In this document: piece by piece, positions 16,877 to 25,719 of the stretch
How the letters are laid out: each line of letters opens with the position of its first letter
Position numbering within the stretch: position 1 is the stretch's first letter
Origin: Allocatelliglobosispora scoriae
GTDB lineage: Bacteria > Actinomycetota > Actinomycetes > Mycobacteriales > Micromonosporaceae
Length of the DNA: 64,000 bases
Reading direction: 5' to 3'
Assembly (NCBI RefSeq): GCF_014204945.1
Contig: NZ_JACHMN010000002.1
Location: 2,875,001 to 2,939,000, forward strand
Translations under genes and position numbers: made by a program
The notes under the pieces: model-generated
Database searches by the model: none
The model's input: only the letters and a program-made list of their open reading frames with translations
Told to the model about the DNA's origin: nothing

Positions 16877-17097
16877 GTGGGGTCCTCCTGTCGGTCAGTC
16901 GCCATTGGCTGGTCGCAGTAGACGAGTGGCGTTCCGGGTAGCCAATCATGAAGGTAGCGAGTTCCGGAAGGTAGCGCGTGTAAAAGTCCCGGTCCAGATG
17001 GGGTGATCCTGGCCTCAGTGGAGACAGTCGCCACATCCCGGGCATGCAGAAGGTCCCGAACCGATGCAACACACCGGCCCGGGACCTGGGAAAATGC

Positions 17098-17535
17098 TTA
17101 CTTGTCGGTCAGGCAGAGCACCAGCACGCTGGCGTCGGTCTTGCCCTCGGTGTAGACGTAGAGGTAGTCCGGAGCGGCAGCCTGGCACGCGGCGTCGGCC
17201 TCGGACTTCTTCTTGTTGTCGATCTTGCCGATGATCTTGTACTTCGCGTCGGCCTCGGTGCACTCGACGACGCTGGCGTTGTTCGCCTCCGCCTCGGTCG
17301 TGCCGGTGGCGGTGGGGACGTCGGCCAGGCACTTACCGACCTCCGCCTTCAGGCCCGGGGAGTCCGAGAGAGCGAAGTAGGCGATGCCCGCCACGGCCAG
17401 GACGACGATGAGGACGACGACGCCCACGATCTTGCCGACGATGCCGGACTTCTTCGGTGCCTCAGCCGGCTGCACGGCCGGGGTGTACGGGTTCTCCGGA
17501 GTACCCGGAGTCTCCGGGGTGGCCTGCTCGGTCAT
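17098..17535 (-). CDS. LppU/SCO3897-like membrane-anchored protein
   Basis: A 145-residue protein. A Pro-rich cytoplasmic N-terminus (MTEQATPETPGTPENP) is followed by one membrane segment ('IVGVVVLIVVLAVAGIAYFA') and a small extracytoplasmic domain. That domain has four Cys in the order 'VGKCLADV', 'VVECTEADAKYKIIG', 'AACQAAAPDYLYVY' and 'LVLCLTDK'. This 'VGxCL ... V.C..A.YKVVG ... AC' pattern is the LppU/SCO3897 family of actinobacteria, whose role is unknown. The Cys probably form two disulfides outside the cell. It is a single-gene unit, with a GGAACCCC site before the ATG. Confidence 0.75.
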   Translation of the reverse strand: MTEQATPETPGTPENPYTPAVQPAEAPKKSGIVGKIVGVVVLIVVLAVAGIAYFALSDSPGLKAEVGKCLADVPTATGTTEAEANNASVVECTEADAKYKIIGKIDNKKKSEADAACQAAAPDYLYVYTEGKTDASVLVLCLTDK

Positions 17536-17606
17536 GGGGGTTCCTTTTTCGAGGGGATGCTGAGCCTCGACACCCTACCGATCCGACCACCCCGGCGCAC
17601 CCCCAG

Positions 17607-18599
17607 CTATCTCACAGTCGGGCTCGGCGCGGGCGCGGGGTCCGCGGTCGGCTTCGGCCTCGACTCCTTCGACGGGTACGGCGTGGGGTCGACCTGCACC
17701 GGCGCGCTCGGCATCGGCTGCACCAGCGGCGCCATCTCCGGGCAGAACGGGTAGGTCCGGCTCCCCGGCTCCTCGTACACCGTGACCTGCACGTCGGATC
17801 GGGAATCGCCGAGATATGTCGCCGGCCGACCGCAGCGGTCGAAGCCGACCGTGATCTGGTTGCCCCACTGATCGAAGACCCGTACGCCGGTCAGCAGCTT
17901 TCCGCCGGCGTCGTAGACGTAAAGGTCCTCGACGCTCTCCAGCGGGCTGCCGCTCGTCTGATAGACGACACTCGGACCGTGACGGAGATCGCTGTCGAGC
18001 TCGAAGAAGCCGATCACCGCGCCGAGCGCCACCACGGCACTGCCCACCGCCACCAGCCGCTTCGGCCACGTCCCGAAGCCGCCCGCCCGGCGGCCCAGCC
18101 AGATCGAGCCCACGACGGCACCGATCAGCACCAGCAGCCCGACGAACTCGTTGCCCTCCAGGACCGGCAGCAGTCCGTCGCGGGCGTCGACGCTCGCGAT
18201 CCGGCAGAAGATCATCGCAGCCGCCCAACCCCGGATGATCCACCACGCCGGGCGCAGCAGCCTGGCGTAGTCGCTGAAGCGGGGGTAGCCCAGAACTCTG
18301 CCGAGCCTGGCGTCCAGGTGCTGCGCCCGCACCCTGCCCCGGGTGAGGGCGAGGCTCCATCGCTGCTGGGAGGGGCTGACCCCACCGGCCGGGAGGGTGG
18401 CGCGGAGCTCTGCGGCGTAATGTGCGGGCGGGCCGAGCCGCTCCAGCAGGGTGCCGCCGTCCTGCTCGGCCGCCACCTCGGTCAGGTGATCGGTGAGGTC
18501 CTCCAGCAACTCGTTGCGGGTCTGCTCGGGGAGATCGGCGAGCGCGGTCCGCACCGCGGCGGCATAGCTCTCGATCTCCGTGATCGTCTCGGTGCTCAC
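17607..18599 (-). CDS. HAAS-domain membrane protein paired with PadR
   Basis: A 330-residue protein. The N-terminal 80 residues (ESYAAAVRTALADLPEQTRN followed by ELLEDLTDHL) match the HAAS signalling domain, which typically accompanies PadR regulators. Membrane segments follow (around 'LLVLIGAVVGSIWLG' and LVAVGSAVVALGAVIGFFEL), then an extracytoplasmic C-terminal domain with CGRPATYLGD. GTG 18599 overlaps the padR stop by four bases (GTGA), so the two are translationally coupled. The inferred role is a membrane sensor or effector controlled by the PadR protein; its ligand is unknown. Confidence 0.8.
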   Translation of the reverse strand: MSTETITEIESYAAAVRTALADLPEQTRNELLEDLTDHLTEVAAEQDGGTLLERLGPPAHYAAELRATLPAGGVSPSQQRWSLALTRGRVRAQHLDARLGRVLGYPRFSDYARLLRPAWWIIRGWAAAMIFCRIASVDARDGLLPVLEGNEFVGLLVLIGAVVGSIWLGRRAGGFGTWPKRLVAVGSAVVALGAVIGFFELDSDLRHGPSVVYQTSGSPLESVEDLYVYDAGGKLLTGVRVFDQWGNQITVGFDRCGRPATYLGDSRSDVQVTVYEEPGSRTYPFCPEMAPLVQPMPSAPVQVDPTPYPSKESRPKPTADPAPAPSPTVR

Positions 18600-18925
18600 G
18601 CCACACCCCGTTCGGTCAGCAGTGCGTCCATGGTGGAAGAGAAGGCACGCCACGTCTTGCCGGAGAGCGTGAGCTGCGTTCGCCCGGCGGCGTTGAGCGC
18701 GTAGTACTTGCGGTGGGGGCCCTCCTCGGAGGGGACCACATAGGTCGTCAGCAGACCCGCTCCGAAGAGCCGGCGCAGGGTGCCGTAGACCGAGGCGTCA
18801 CCGATCTCGGCGAGGCCTGATTCCCGCAGGCGGCGCAGGATGTCGTAGCCGTAGCCGTCGTCATCCTTGAGGACGGTCAGAACCGCCAGGTCAAGCACAC
18901 CCTTCAACAACTGTGTAGTGTCCAC
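18596..18925 (-). CDS. PadR-family transcriptional regulator
   Basis: A 109-residue winged-helix repressor. 'LAVLTVLKDDDGYGYDILRR' carries the YGYxI element of PadR, followed by the recognition region ASVYGTLRRLFGAGLLTTYV and the wing RKYYALNAAGRTQL. It belongs to the short PadR class. It starts with GTG at 18925 and leads a two-gene unit with the HAAS-domain protein, which is the classical pairing. An inverted repeat right upstream (18931-18961) is a likely autoregulatory operator. The inducer is unknown. Confidence 0.93.
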   Translation of the reverse strand: MDTTQLLKGVLDLAVLTVLKDDDGYGYDILRRLRESGLAEIGDASVYGTLRRLFGAGLLTTYVVPSEEGPHRKYYALNAAGRTQLTLSGKTWRAFSSTMDALLTERGVA

Positions 18926-18930
18926 GCAAA

Positions 18931-18961
18931 GGACAGTACTGTGCGATGCACACTACTGTCC
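18931..18961. promoter_or_regulatory. candidate PadR operator (inverted repeat)
   Basis: GGACAGTA at 18931-18938 and its exact complement TACTGTCC at 18954-18961 flank an inner TGTGC-GAT-GCACA dyad. The repeat lies 5 bases upstream of the padR GTG and overlaps the last bases of the next gene. Nested symmetry directly before a regulator gene suggests autorepression. Binding is inferred. Confidence 0.5.
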
Positions 18962-19873
18962 AGAACGCTGCTGTGATGATCCGGCAGATACGACCCGCAG
19001 GAACTCTCCCCGCACGACAAGTGGTTCACGAAACAGCCGGGAACCCGAGAAGCGCACCACCTGGATCCCCAACCCGGCCAACGCGGCATCCCGGCGCAGA
19101 TCCCGCTCCCGAGCCGCCGGCGCCGAATGCCACTCCGCTCCGTCCAGCTCGACGTCGGTCCGGCTCACCGGCTCGAACAGGTCGAGACAGACGGACCGGC
19201 CACCGATCCCGACCTGGACCTGGCGCCGCAGCTCCGGCATTCCCGGACCGGTGAACACCCGCTCGAACCCCCACAGCTCAAGCTCGCTGCGACAACCGGC
19301 TTTCAGCAGGCTCGCCAACCGCACAAGCCCGTGCCGTCCTCGGGTCTGCATCAGAACGCCGGCGGCCGCGAGCACCCGGTCAGCTGTGATCATCCGTCGC
19401 CCGACCGCCTCGATCACGAGGGCTCTCGCCAGTCGATGGCCGGCGAGGGTGCTCGCGTCGAGCAGGCCCCACGAGTCGGCGAGGGCATGCTCGATCCGCG
19501 AGATCGGCATCCCCCGTCGGACCACCGTCGCCACCTCCGCCGACCGTCGATGCACCCGCAGGCTGGTGTCACGCAGCCGCCGGTCCACCGGGACCAGCAG
19601 GTGCACCGGCTCCGACGGCGGAACCAGATCGGCGAGTCCCCAGACCGCCAGGGCGCTGAGATGGCTGAGCACAGCACCCGGCCCGGCATAGAGGAGTGCC
19701 GCCTGCATCCGCGCCCACCGGTCGTCGGCCGCCTCGGGCAGCGCGAGGACGCCCGGATGCACCCTCAACAGGTCACCCCGGGCGACGGCTCGCTGAACGG
19801 TCGCCGAGCCGACGTGGCGCAGCAGGTCCTGTCGGTGGATCACACCGCCGTGTGCCTGAAGGAGATCTCGCAC
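18953..19873 (-). CDS. AbiEi-like / DUF559 (Vsr-fold endonuclease-like) protein
   Basis: A 306-residue protein. The N-terminus (GGVIHRQDLLRHVGSATVQR followed by AVARGDLLRVHPGV) is a winged-helix like the AbiEi antitoxin N-terminal domain. The middle (LSALAVWGL) continues that pattern. The C-terminal part has 'CLDLFEPVSRTDVELDGAEW' and a terminal RDLRRDAALAGLGIQVVRF, the DUF559 endonuclease-like arrangement (D...E.D...H....R.RD). Actinobacterial genomes carry many such genes. No toxin partner such as AbiEii is adjacent, so it is an orphan. Its nuclease activity and role in defence are unproven. Confidence 0.75.
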   Translation of the reverse strand: MRDLLQAHGGVIHRQDLLRHVGSATVQRAVARGDLLRVHPGVLALPEAADDRWARMQAALLYAGPGAVLSHLSALAVWGLADLVPPSEPVHLLVPVDRRLRDTSLRVHRRSAEVATVVRRGMPISRIEHALADSWGLLDASTLAGHRLARALVIEAVGRRMITADRVLAAAGVLMQTRGRHGLVRLASLLKAGCRSELELWGFERVFTGPGMPELRRQVQVGIGGRSVCLDLFEPVSRTDVELDGAEWHSAPAARERDLRRDAALAGLGIQVVRFSGSRLFREPLVVRGEFLRVVSAGSSQQRSGQ

Positions 19874-19941
19874 ATCGGTGAGCGTCGCCGACCGGCACGG
19901 ACGCCGCCAGCGCCGTCGGACCGGACCTGTGGACAGCCGCG

Positions 19942-20838
19942 CTATGTGGACAGCGAGGCGGCGATGCCGTCGAGGATGTCGTGCTCGGAGACGAGGATCG
20001 ACTCGGCACCGGTCTGCTCCATGATCGTGCGCAGGATCAGCGCGCCGCCGACGATCACATCCGCCCGGCCCGGGTGCATCGACGTGATGCCCAACCGCTG
20101 CTCCCGCGTCATCTCGGCGAGCCCGGCGGTCACGTGCCGGACCTCCTCGGCCGTGATCCGCGCCTGGTGGATCCGGCTGCGGTCATAGGCGGTCAGCCCC
20201 AGCGCGATCGCCGCCACCGTGGTGATGGTGCCGGCGACGCCGACGAGCGTACGCCCGGGCGGCACCACCGCCAGCGCCCCCGCGACGACGGCGCCGATGT
20301 CGGCGGCCGCGGCCTCGATCTCGTCGAGCTCGGGCGGGTCGCTGTGCAGGTGCCGCTCGGTCATCCGGACCGAACCGATGTCGGTGCTGATCGCGTGCTC
20401 GACGGAGGTCGAACCGTGGACGAACTCGGTCGACCCGCCGCCGATGTCGACCAGCAGGTAAGGCGGCTCCGACACGTCGAGCCCGGCGAGCGCCCCGGTG
20501 AAGGCGAGCCGGGCCTCCTCGTCACCGCTGACGACCTCGGGCGCGACACCGAGCGTGGCGAGCACCATCGCGTGGAACTCGTCGGCGTTGCTCGCGTCCC
20601 GGGTGGCGCTGGTCGCGACGACCCTGGTCCGGGCCACTCCGACCGCCTTGATCTCGGCGGCGAACTCCGCGAGCGCGGTCTGGGTACGAGCCAGCGCCGC
20701 CGGTGCGAGCCGCCCGGTGGCGTCGACGCCCTCGCCGAGCCGCACGATCTGCATGCGGCGGGTCAGCTCACGTCCGTCGGGCCCGAGAATGAGCACGCGG
20801 ACGGAGTTGGTGCCACAGTCGATCGCGGCGACGTTCAT
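19942..20838 (-). CDS. ppx: Ppx/GppA exopolyphosphatase family protein
   Basis: A 298-residue sugar-kinase/Hsp70-fold phosphatase acting on polyphosphate or pppGpp. The first phosphate motif is AAIDCGTNSVRVLI near the N-terminus, and the second is LLVDIGGGSTEFV, followed by 'LVGVAGTITTVAAIA'. It is of the short two-domain type common in actinobacteria (about 300-320 residues). It starts one base into the stop of the upstream GNAT gene (TGATG at 20838) and is thus translationally coupled. It lies in the conserved eno-divIC-DUF501-ppx group, linking it to stringent and phosphate physiology. Confidence 0.9.
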   Translation of the reverse strand: MNVAAIDCGTNSVRVLILGPDGRELTRRMQIVRLGEGVDATGRLAPAALARTQTALAEFAAEIKAVGVARTRVVATSATRDASNADEFHAMVLATLGVAPEVVSGDEEARLAFTGALAGLDVSEPPYLLVDIGGGSTEFVHGSTSVEHAISTDIGSVRMTERHLHSDPPELDEIEAAAADIGAVVAGALAVVPPGRTLVGVAGTITTVAAIALGLTAYDRSRIHQARITAEEVRHVTAGLAEMTREQRLGITSMHPGRADVIVGGALILRTIMEQTGAESILVSEHDILDGIAASLST

Positions 20839-21353
20839 CAGGTCTCCCGAGTGGCGAGGTGCAGCAGCATGCGCGTGTTGCCGAGGGTGTTGGGCTTGAC
20901 CCGTTCGAGCGCGAGGAACTCCGCGACACCCTCGTCATAGGAGCGCAGGAGCTGCTCATAGACGGCGGACGGCACCGGCGCGCCGTCGATGGGGACGAAG
21001 CCGAAGGAGGCGAAGAACGACGTCTCGAAGGTGAGCGCGAAGACCCGGCGGATGCCGAGGTCCCGGGCGTGATCGAGGAGCGCCGAGACGACCCGGTGAC
21101 CGATCTTCTGCCCGCGGACGTCCGGGTCGACGGCGACGGTGCGGATCTCGGCGAGGTCCTCCCACATCACGTGCAGCGCGCCGCAGCCGACCACCTCGCC
21201 GTCCACACTGGCCACCCAGAACTCCTGGATGTCCTCGTAGAGGGTGACGGTGGCCTTGCTCAGCAGCCGCCGCTGCGGCGAGTAGATGTCGATGAGCCGC
21301 CGGATGCCCCGCACGTCCGATGTCCGTCCGCGCCGGACCTCGACCTCACTCAT
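20838..21353 (-). CDS. GNAT-family amino-acid N-acetyltransferase (ArgA-like)
   Basis: A 171-residue GNAT protein, with ATG chosen at 21353 (MSEVEVRRGRTSDV). The acetyl-CoA site is 'VDPDVRGQKIGHRVVSALL' and the C-terminal strand region is FALTFETSFFASFGFVPID. This resembles the short stand-alone N-acetylglutamate synthases of actinobacteria (Rv2747 type), for the first step of arginine synthesis; other small substrates are possible. It overlaps the DUF501 gene by 8 bases and touches ppx, so it is inserted in a coupled operon. The specificity is inferred. Confidence 0.78.
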   Translation of the reverse strand: MSEVEVRRGRTSDVRGIRRLIDIYSPQRRLLSKATVTLYEDIQEFWVASVDGEVVGCGALHVMWEDLAEIRTVAVDPDVRGQKIGHRVVSALLDHARDLGIRRVFALTFETSFFASFGFVPIDGAPVPSAVYEQLLRSYDEGVAEFLALERVKPNTLGNTRMLLHLATRET

Positions 21354-21888
21354 CGAGGGAGTCTGCGGGCACAGCGACACAGGGTCCGGCGAGCCACCAC
21401 TCGTCGGCGAGCGCGATCACCTCGTCGCCGAACGGGTTGACCCCGGGACCGGCGGCGAGCGCGTGGCCGAGGTGCACGTGCAGGCACTTGACCCGGTCGG
21501 GCATGCCGCCCGCCGAGATGCCGCCGATCTCCGGCACGTGCCCGACCGCTTCCCGCTTGGCGAGATAGTCCTCGTGGGCGGCCTGGTAGGCCTCCCGCAG
21601 CTCGGGATCGTCGTGCAGCCGGGCGAACTGCTCCTTCATCAGGCCGCCGGACTCCAACCGGCTGCAGATGGCGGTCGCCCGGGGGCAGGTCAGGTAATAG
21701 AGCGTCGGGAAGGGGGTGCCGTCGGCGAGGCGCGGCGTCGTCTCGACCACGTCGGGGTTGCCGCAGGGGCAGCGGTGGGCCACGGCCCGCGTCCCGCGAG
21801 GGGCACGTCCGAGCTGCTCGGCCACCGCCGCCAGGTCCCGCTCGGTCGCCACGTCACGAGCAGGCGGGGGTACGGCGTCACGCTGCAC
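21346..21888 (-). CDS. DUF501 domain-containing protein
   Basis: A 180-residue protein of the actinobacterial DUF501 family. Typical elements are a Cys/His-containing strand 'VAHRCPCGNPDVVETTPRL', LPxxYYLTCPRA followed by SRLESGGLMKE, and DRVKCLHVHLGHALAAGPG close to the C-terminus. The Cys/His set suggests metal binding. The function is unknown, although the gene is almost always located between the divIC-like gene and ppx, as here. GTG or ATG near 21888 starts the frame, 18 bases after the stop of the divIC-like gene. Confidence 0.87.
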   Translation of the reverse strand: MQRDAVPPPARDVATERDLAAVAEQLGRAPRGTRAVAHRCPCGNPDVVETTPRLADGTPFPTLYYLTCPRATAICSRLESGGLMKEQFARLHDDPELREAYQAAHEDYLAKREAVGHVPEIGGISAGGMPDRVKCLHVHLGHALAAGPGVNPFGDEVIALADEWWLAGPCVAVPADSLDE

Positions 21889-21906
21889 AGATATCCCTCA
21901 CAAGAG

Positions 21907-22458
21907 TCATTCGTTGGCGGCGCCGACGCTGGCCCAGAGCGTCGAATACCACGGTTCGGGTGCCTTCGGCCCGGGCACGATGCCCGCATCGCGATCGGCG
22001 CCGGGCTGGTCCCAGAGTGTCACGAGGGGGATCTCCCCCGGCCGCACGTAGAAGAGGCGGCTGCGGGCCTGGATGCGGACATACTCGTCGTCCTGCCACT
22101 TGGCGGCCGTCGCCTCCAGATCCCGGATGTGAGCGCGCTGCGCCTCCTGGGCGGCCTGCATCGACTCGATCTCGGACTGCTGGGTGAGATAGACGCGCAC
22201 CGGGTATGCGTACCCCAGAGCGAGGGCGACCAGGACGACGACCAGGACCGTGGCGCGGCCGGTGAGGCGACGCTCAGCCGGGGCCGAGGTCCTCGCGGCG
22301 GCACCGGCGGCGGCGGCGCGACGGGCGGCGGCGGGGCGATTGGCGGAGCGGGACGGGTCGGCGACCCGCGTGCCCGGCAGCGCCCGGCTGCGCACACTCG
22401 TGCGCGCGCCGGAACGCCGTGCGGGGCCTTGCCCGCTCGGCGTCCGGCGCTGCGTCAT
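21907..22458 (-). CDS. septum formation initiator family protein (FtsB/DivIC-like)
   Basis: A 183-residue bitopic protein. A long basic, Ala/Arg-rich cytoplasmic N-terminus (about 70 residues) is followed by a membrane segment (ATVLVVVLVALALGYAYPV) and a coiled coil starting 'VYLTQQSEIESMQAAQEAQR'. The C-terminal part contains 'QARSRLFYVRPGEIPLVTLW', the usual end of FtsB/DivIC proteins. These form the divisome subcomplex with FtsL and FtsQ. Its location 16 bases after eno, and before DUF501 and ppx, is the conserved order in actinobacteria. Confidence 0.9.
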   Translation of the reverse strand: MTQRRTPSGQGPARRSGARTSVRSRALPGTRVADPSRSANRPAAARRAAAAGAAARTSAPAERRLTGRATVLVVVLVALALGYAYPVRVYLTQQSEIESMQAAQEAQRAHIRDLEATAAKWQDDEYVRIQARSRLFYVRPGEIPLVTLWDQPGADRDAGIVPGPKAPEPWYSTLWASVGAANE

Positions 22459-22474
22459 GTGATCAGCCTAGTGA

Positions 22475-23860
<1,386 letters not shown>

Positions 23861-23931
23861 TCAATGACGTAGCCGGGCGAATCGGACATCGACGTTGCGC
23901 CGAGTTGACCTGGTAGGCGAGGCTGACCCCC

Positions 23932-24684
23932 ATGGGTCTGGTCAAAACGTTAGGCGGGCTGCTGGTGGCCGCCTCGGTCGTGGTGCTGACCGGCTGCCAG
24001 GGTGGCGGCCCGCCCGCCCTCGACCGAGCCGATCTCGTCAGCGACCTCGCCCTGCGCGTCGACCACTCGACCACGCTCGACTACCTCGCCGAATACCAGG
24101 TCGCCGGTGGCGCGGTCGTGAGCGTCTCGCAGAGCTCGACCCCGCGGCGGACGGCGTACCGGTATCCCGGCGGTGCCCTGATCATCACGCCCAACGGCAC
24201 GACGACCTGCGGCGGACGGCCCACGAGCTGCTCGACCGTCGCCCTGTCCGGAAGCAACGCCGAGCCGACCGGCCTCAGCGACCTGCCCAAGCACGGGCTC
24301 GTCTCGGCGAAGCTCGTCAGCTCGCTGCTCACCACGGCGGCGCTGGACCTGAGCGCCAACTACAAGCAGTACGAGAGCACGATCGCCGGCCGGTCCGCGA
24401 CCTGCGTCGAGGTGACCAACCTGACCAGCCCGGTCACCGACTCCTTCGAGGCCTGCGTGACGACCGAGGGCGTCGTCGCGAGCTTCTCCGGCACCGTCGA
24501 CGATCTCGTCATCGAGCTGGCACTCGCGCGCTACACCCGCGAGGTGCCCGAGAGCGCCTTCGCGACGGCGAGCCCCAAGCCGAGCCCGGCCGCGAGCCCG
24601 ACCACGGCCGGTCCTTCGCCGACCAGGTCGCCGGTGCTCCCCGACTTCACCGAGCCGAGCATCGCGCCCAGCAACAAAAGCTAG
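23932..24684 (+). CDS. putative lipoprotein
   Basis: A 250-residue secreted protein. The signal peptide ends in the lipobox VLTGCQGG (Cys22), so it should be lipid-anchored on the outer face of the membrane. The body contains four further Cys (TTCGGRPTSCSTV and TCVEVTNLT...FEACV), likely two disulfides. A Ser/Pro-rich tail with a C-terminal KS follows. No family is recognised; the repeated Tyr/Ser/Thr strands suggest a beta-rich domain. The gene is divergent from eno and converges on the regulator gene, their stops overlapping by four bases. Confidence 0.75.
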   Translation: MGLVKTLGGLLVAASVVVLTGCQGGGPPALDRADLVSDLALRVDHSTTLDYLAEYQVAGGAVVSVSQSSTPRRTAYRYPGGALIITPNGTTTCGGRPTSCSTVALSGSNAEPTGLSDLPKHGLVSAKLVSSLLTTAALDLSANYKQYESTIAGRSATCVEVTNLTSPVTDSFEACVTTEGVVASFSGTVDDLVIELALARYTREVPESAFATASPKPSPAASPTTAGPSPTRSPVLPDFTEPSIAPSNKS

Positions 24685-25628
24685 ATCAGACCGCGGCGGG
24701 TGGCGATGACCCCGGCCTGGAAGCGGTTGTCGGCCCCGAGCAGCTCGTGCAGCCTGCTGATCCGGCGGCGCATCGTGCGTACCGACCAGCCGAGCTGGCG
24801 GGCGATCGCCTCGTCCTTCAGCCCGCTGACGAGCAGCGTGAGCAGGTCGCGGTCGTCGTCGGCGAGCGGGTCGTCGGCCGGGGCCTCCAGCGGGATCGCC
24901 TGCTGCCAGCACATCTCCCAGAAGTCGATCAGCCCGTCGAGCAGGGCGGACGGCCGGATGACGGCGGCCCGGACATCGGTGAGGTCCAGCGAGAGCGGCA
25001 TCAGGGCGAGCCGCCGGTCCGAGATCGCCAGCTTGATCCGCAGGCCGGGCAGCACCCGGGCCTGCTCGCCGTGCTTGACCAGCTCGCGGATGTCGCCGAG
25101 GACGCCGGGCCACTCCAGCGCCTCCGGGGCGTAGACGGCCCGGTACTTCACACCCCGGGTCAGCGCGGTCGCCTCGACGGGATTCGACGTCGTCAACGCG
25201 TAGGGCGGCCGATCCAGCGTGATCACCTCGTCGCGGGCCTCCTGCTGGAGCCGGACGAACCAGCGGCCCAGCGCCTCGCTGCCGATCGCGATCTCGACCT
25301 CGTCGGAGACACCCGCCTGCGCCGAGGCGAAGAGCCGGGAGAGCTCGTCGGCTGCGCCGCGGACCCGGTCGAGCTCCGCAGCCCGGTTGCGGATGAGCGC
25401 GCCGAGCGCCGCCTGCGGCTCGATCGCGGCGTAACGGCGCCGGGAACCGGCGAGGCGCCCCACCAATCCGTGGTTCTCCAAGCGGTCGAGCGCGCGGACG
25501 ACCCGGTCCGGGGTGTGCCCGAGGTCGGCGGCGAGTTCGGCCGGGGCGGCCTGTCGCCGGGACAGTACTGCTCGGTAGACGGTCTCGTCGAAGGGGTCGA
25601 CACCCGCCGCCGTCAGCTCTGATGTCAT
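24681..25628 (-). CDS. TrmB-like / LuxR-type transcriptional regulator
   Basis: A 315-residue regulator. The N-terminal winged helix ('AELAADLGHTPDRVVRALDR' then LENHGLVGRL) resembles TrmB. The middle domain has the phospholipase-D-like fold often seen in TrmB proteins, and the C-terminus is a LuxR/GerE-type helix-turn-helix (LVSGLKDEAIARQLGWSVRT followed by MRRRISRL). ATG 25628 is chosen; the longer upstream frame overlaps the protease gene. It is divergent from the large subtilase gene with a 91-base shared control region that contains an inverted repeat, so it probably regulates that protease. The signal is unknown. Confidence 0.85.
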   Translation of the reverse strand: MTSELTAAGVDPFDETVYRAVLSRRQAAPAELAADLGHTPDRVVRALDRLENHGLVGRLAGSRRRYAAIEPQAALGALIRNRAAELDRVRGAADELSRLFASAQAGVSDEVEIAIGSEALGRWFVRLQQEARDEVITLDRPPYALTTSNPVEATALTRGVKYRAVYAPEALEWPGVLGDIRELVKHGEQARVLPGLRIKLAISDRRLALMPLSLDLTDVRAAVIRPSALLDGLIDFWEMCWQQAIPLEAPADDPLADDDRDLLTLLVSGLKDEAIARQLGWSVRTMRRRISRLHELLGADNRFQAGVIATRRGLI

Positions 25629-25647
25629 CGGGAGATCTTGGCCTACC

Positions 25648-25699
25648 TGTGCCACCGGCAGCAATGGGCCAGCCCTGGTCATTGTCCCTGAGTGGCACA
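25648..25699. promoter_or_regulatory. inverted repeat between regulator and subtilase genes
   Basis: TGTGCCAC (25648-25655) and its exact complement GTGGCACA (25692-25699) are separated by 36 bases that contain another imperfect dyad (AATGGGCCAGCCCTGGTCATT region). The whole set fills the 91-base gap between divergent genes and is a candidate binding site for the TrmB/LuxR-like protein. Confidence 0.4.
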
Positions 25700-25719
25700 C
25701 ACCACTAGGAACGGTACCT

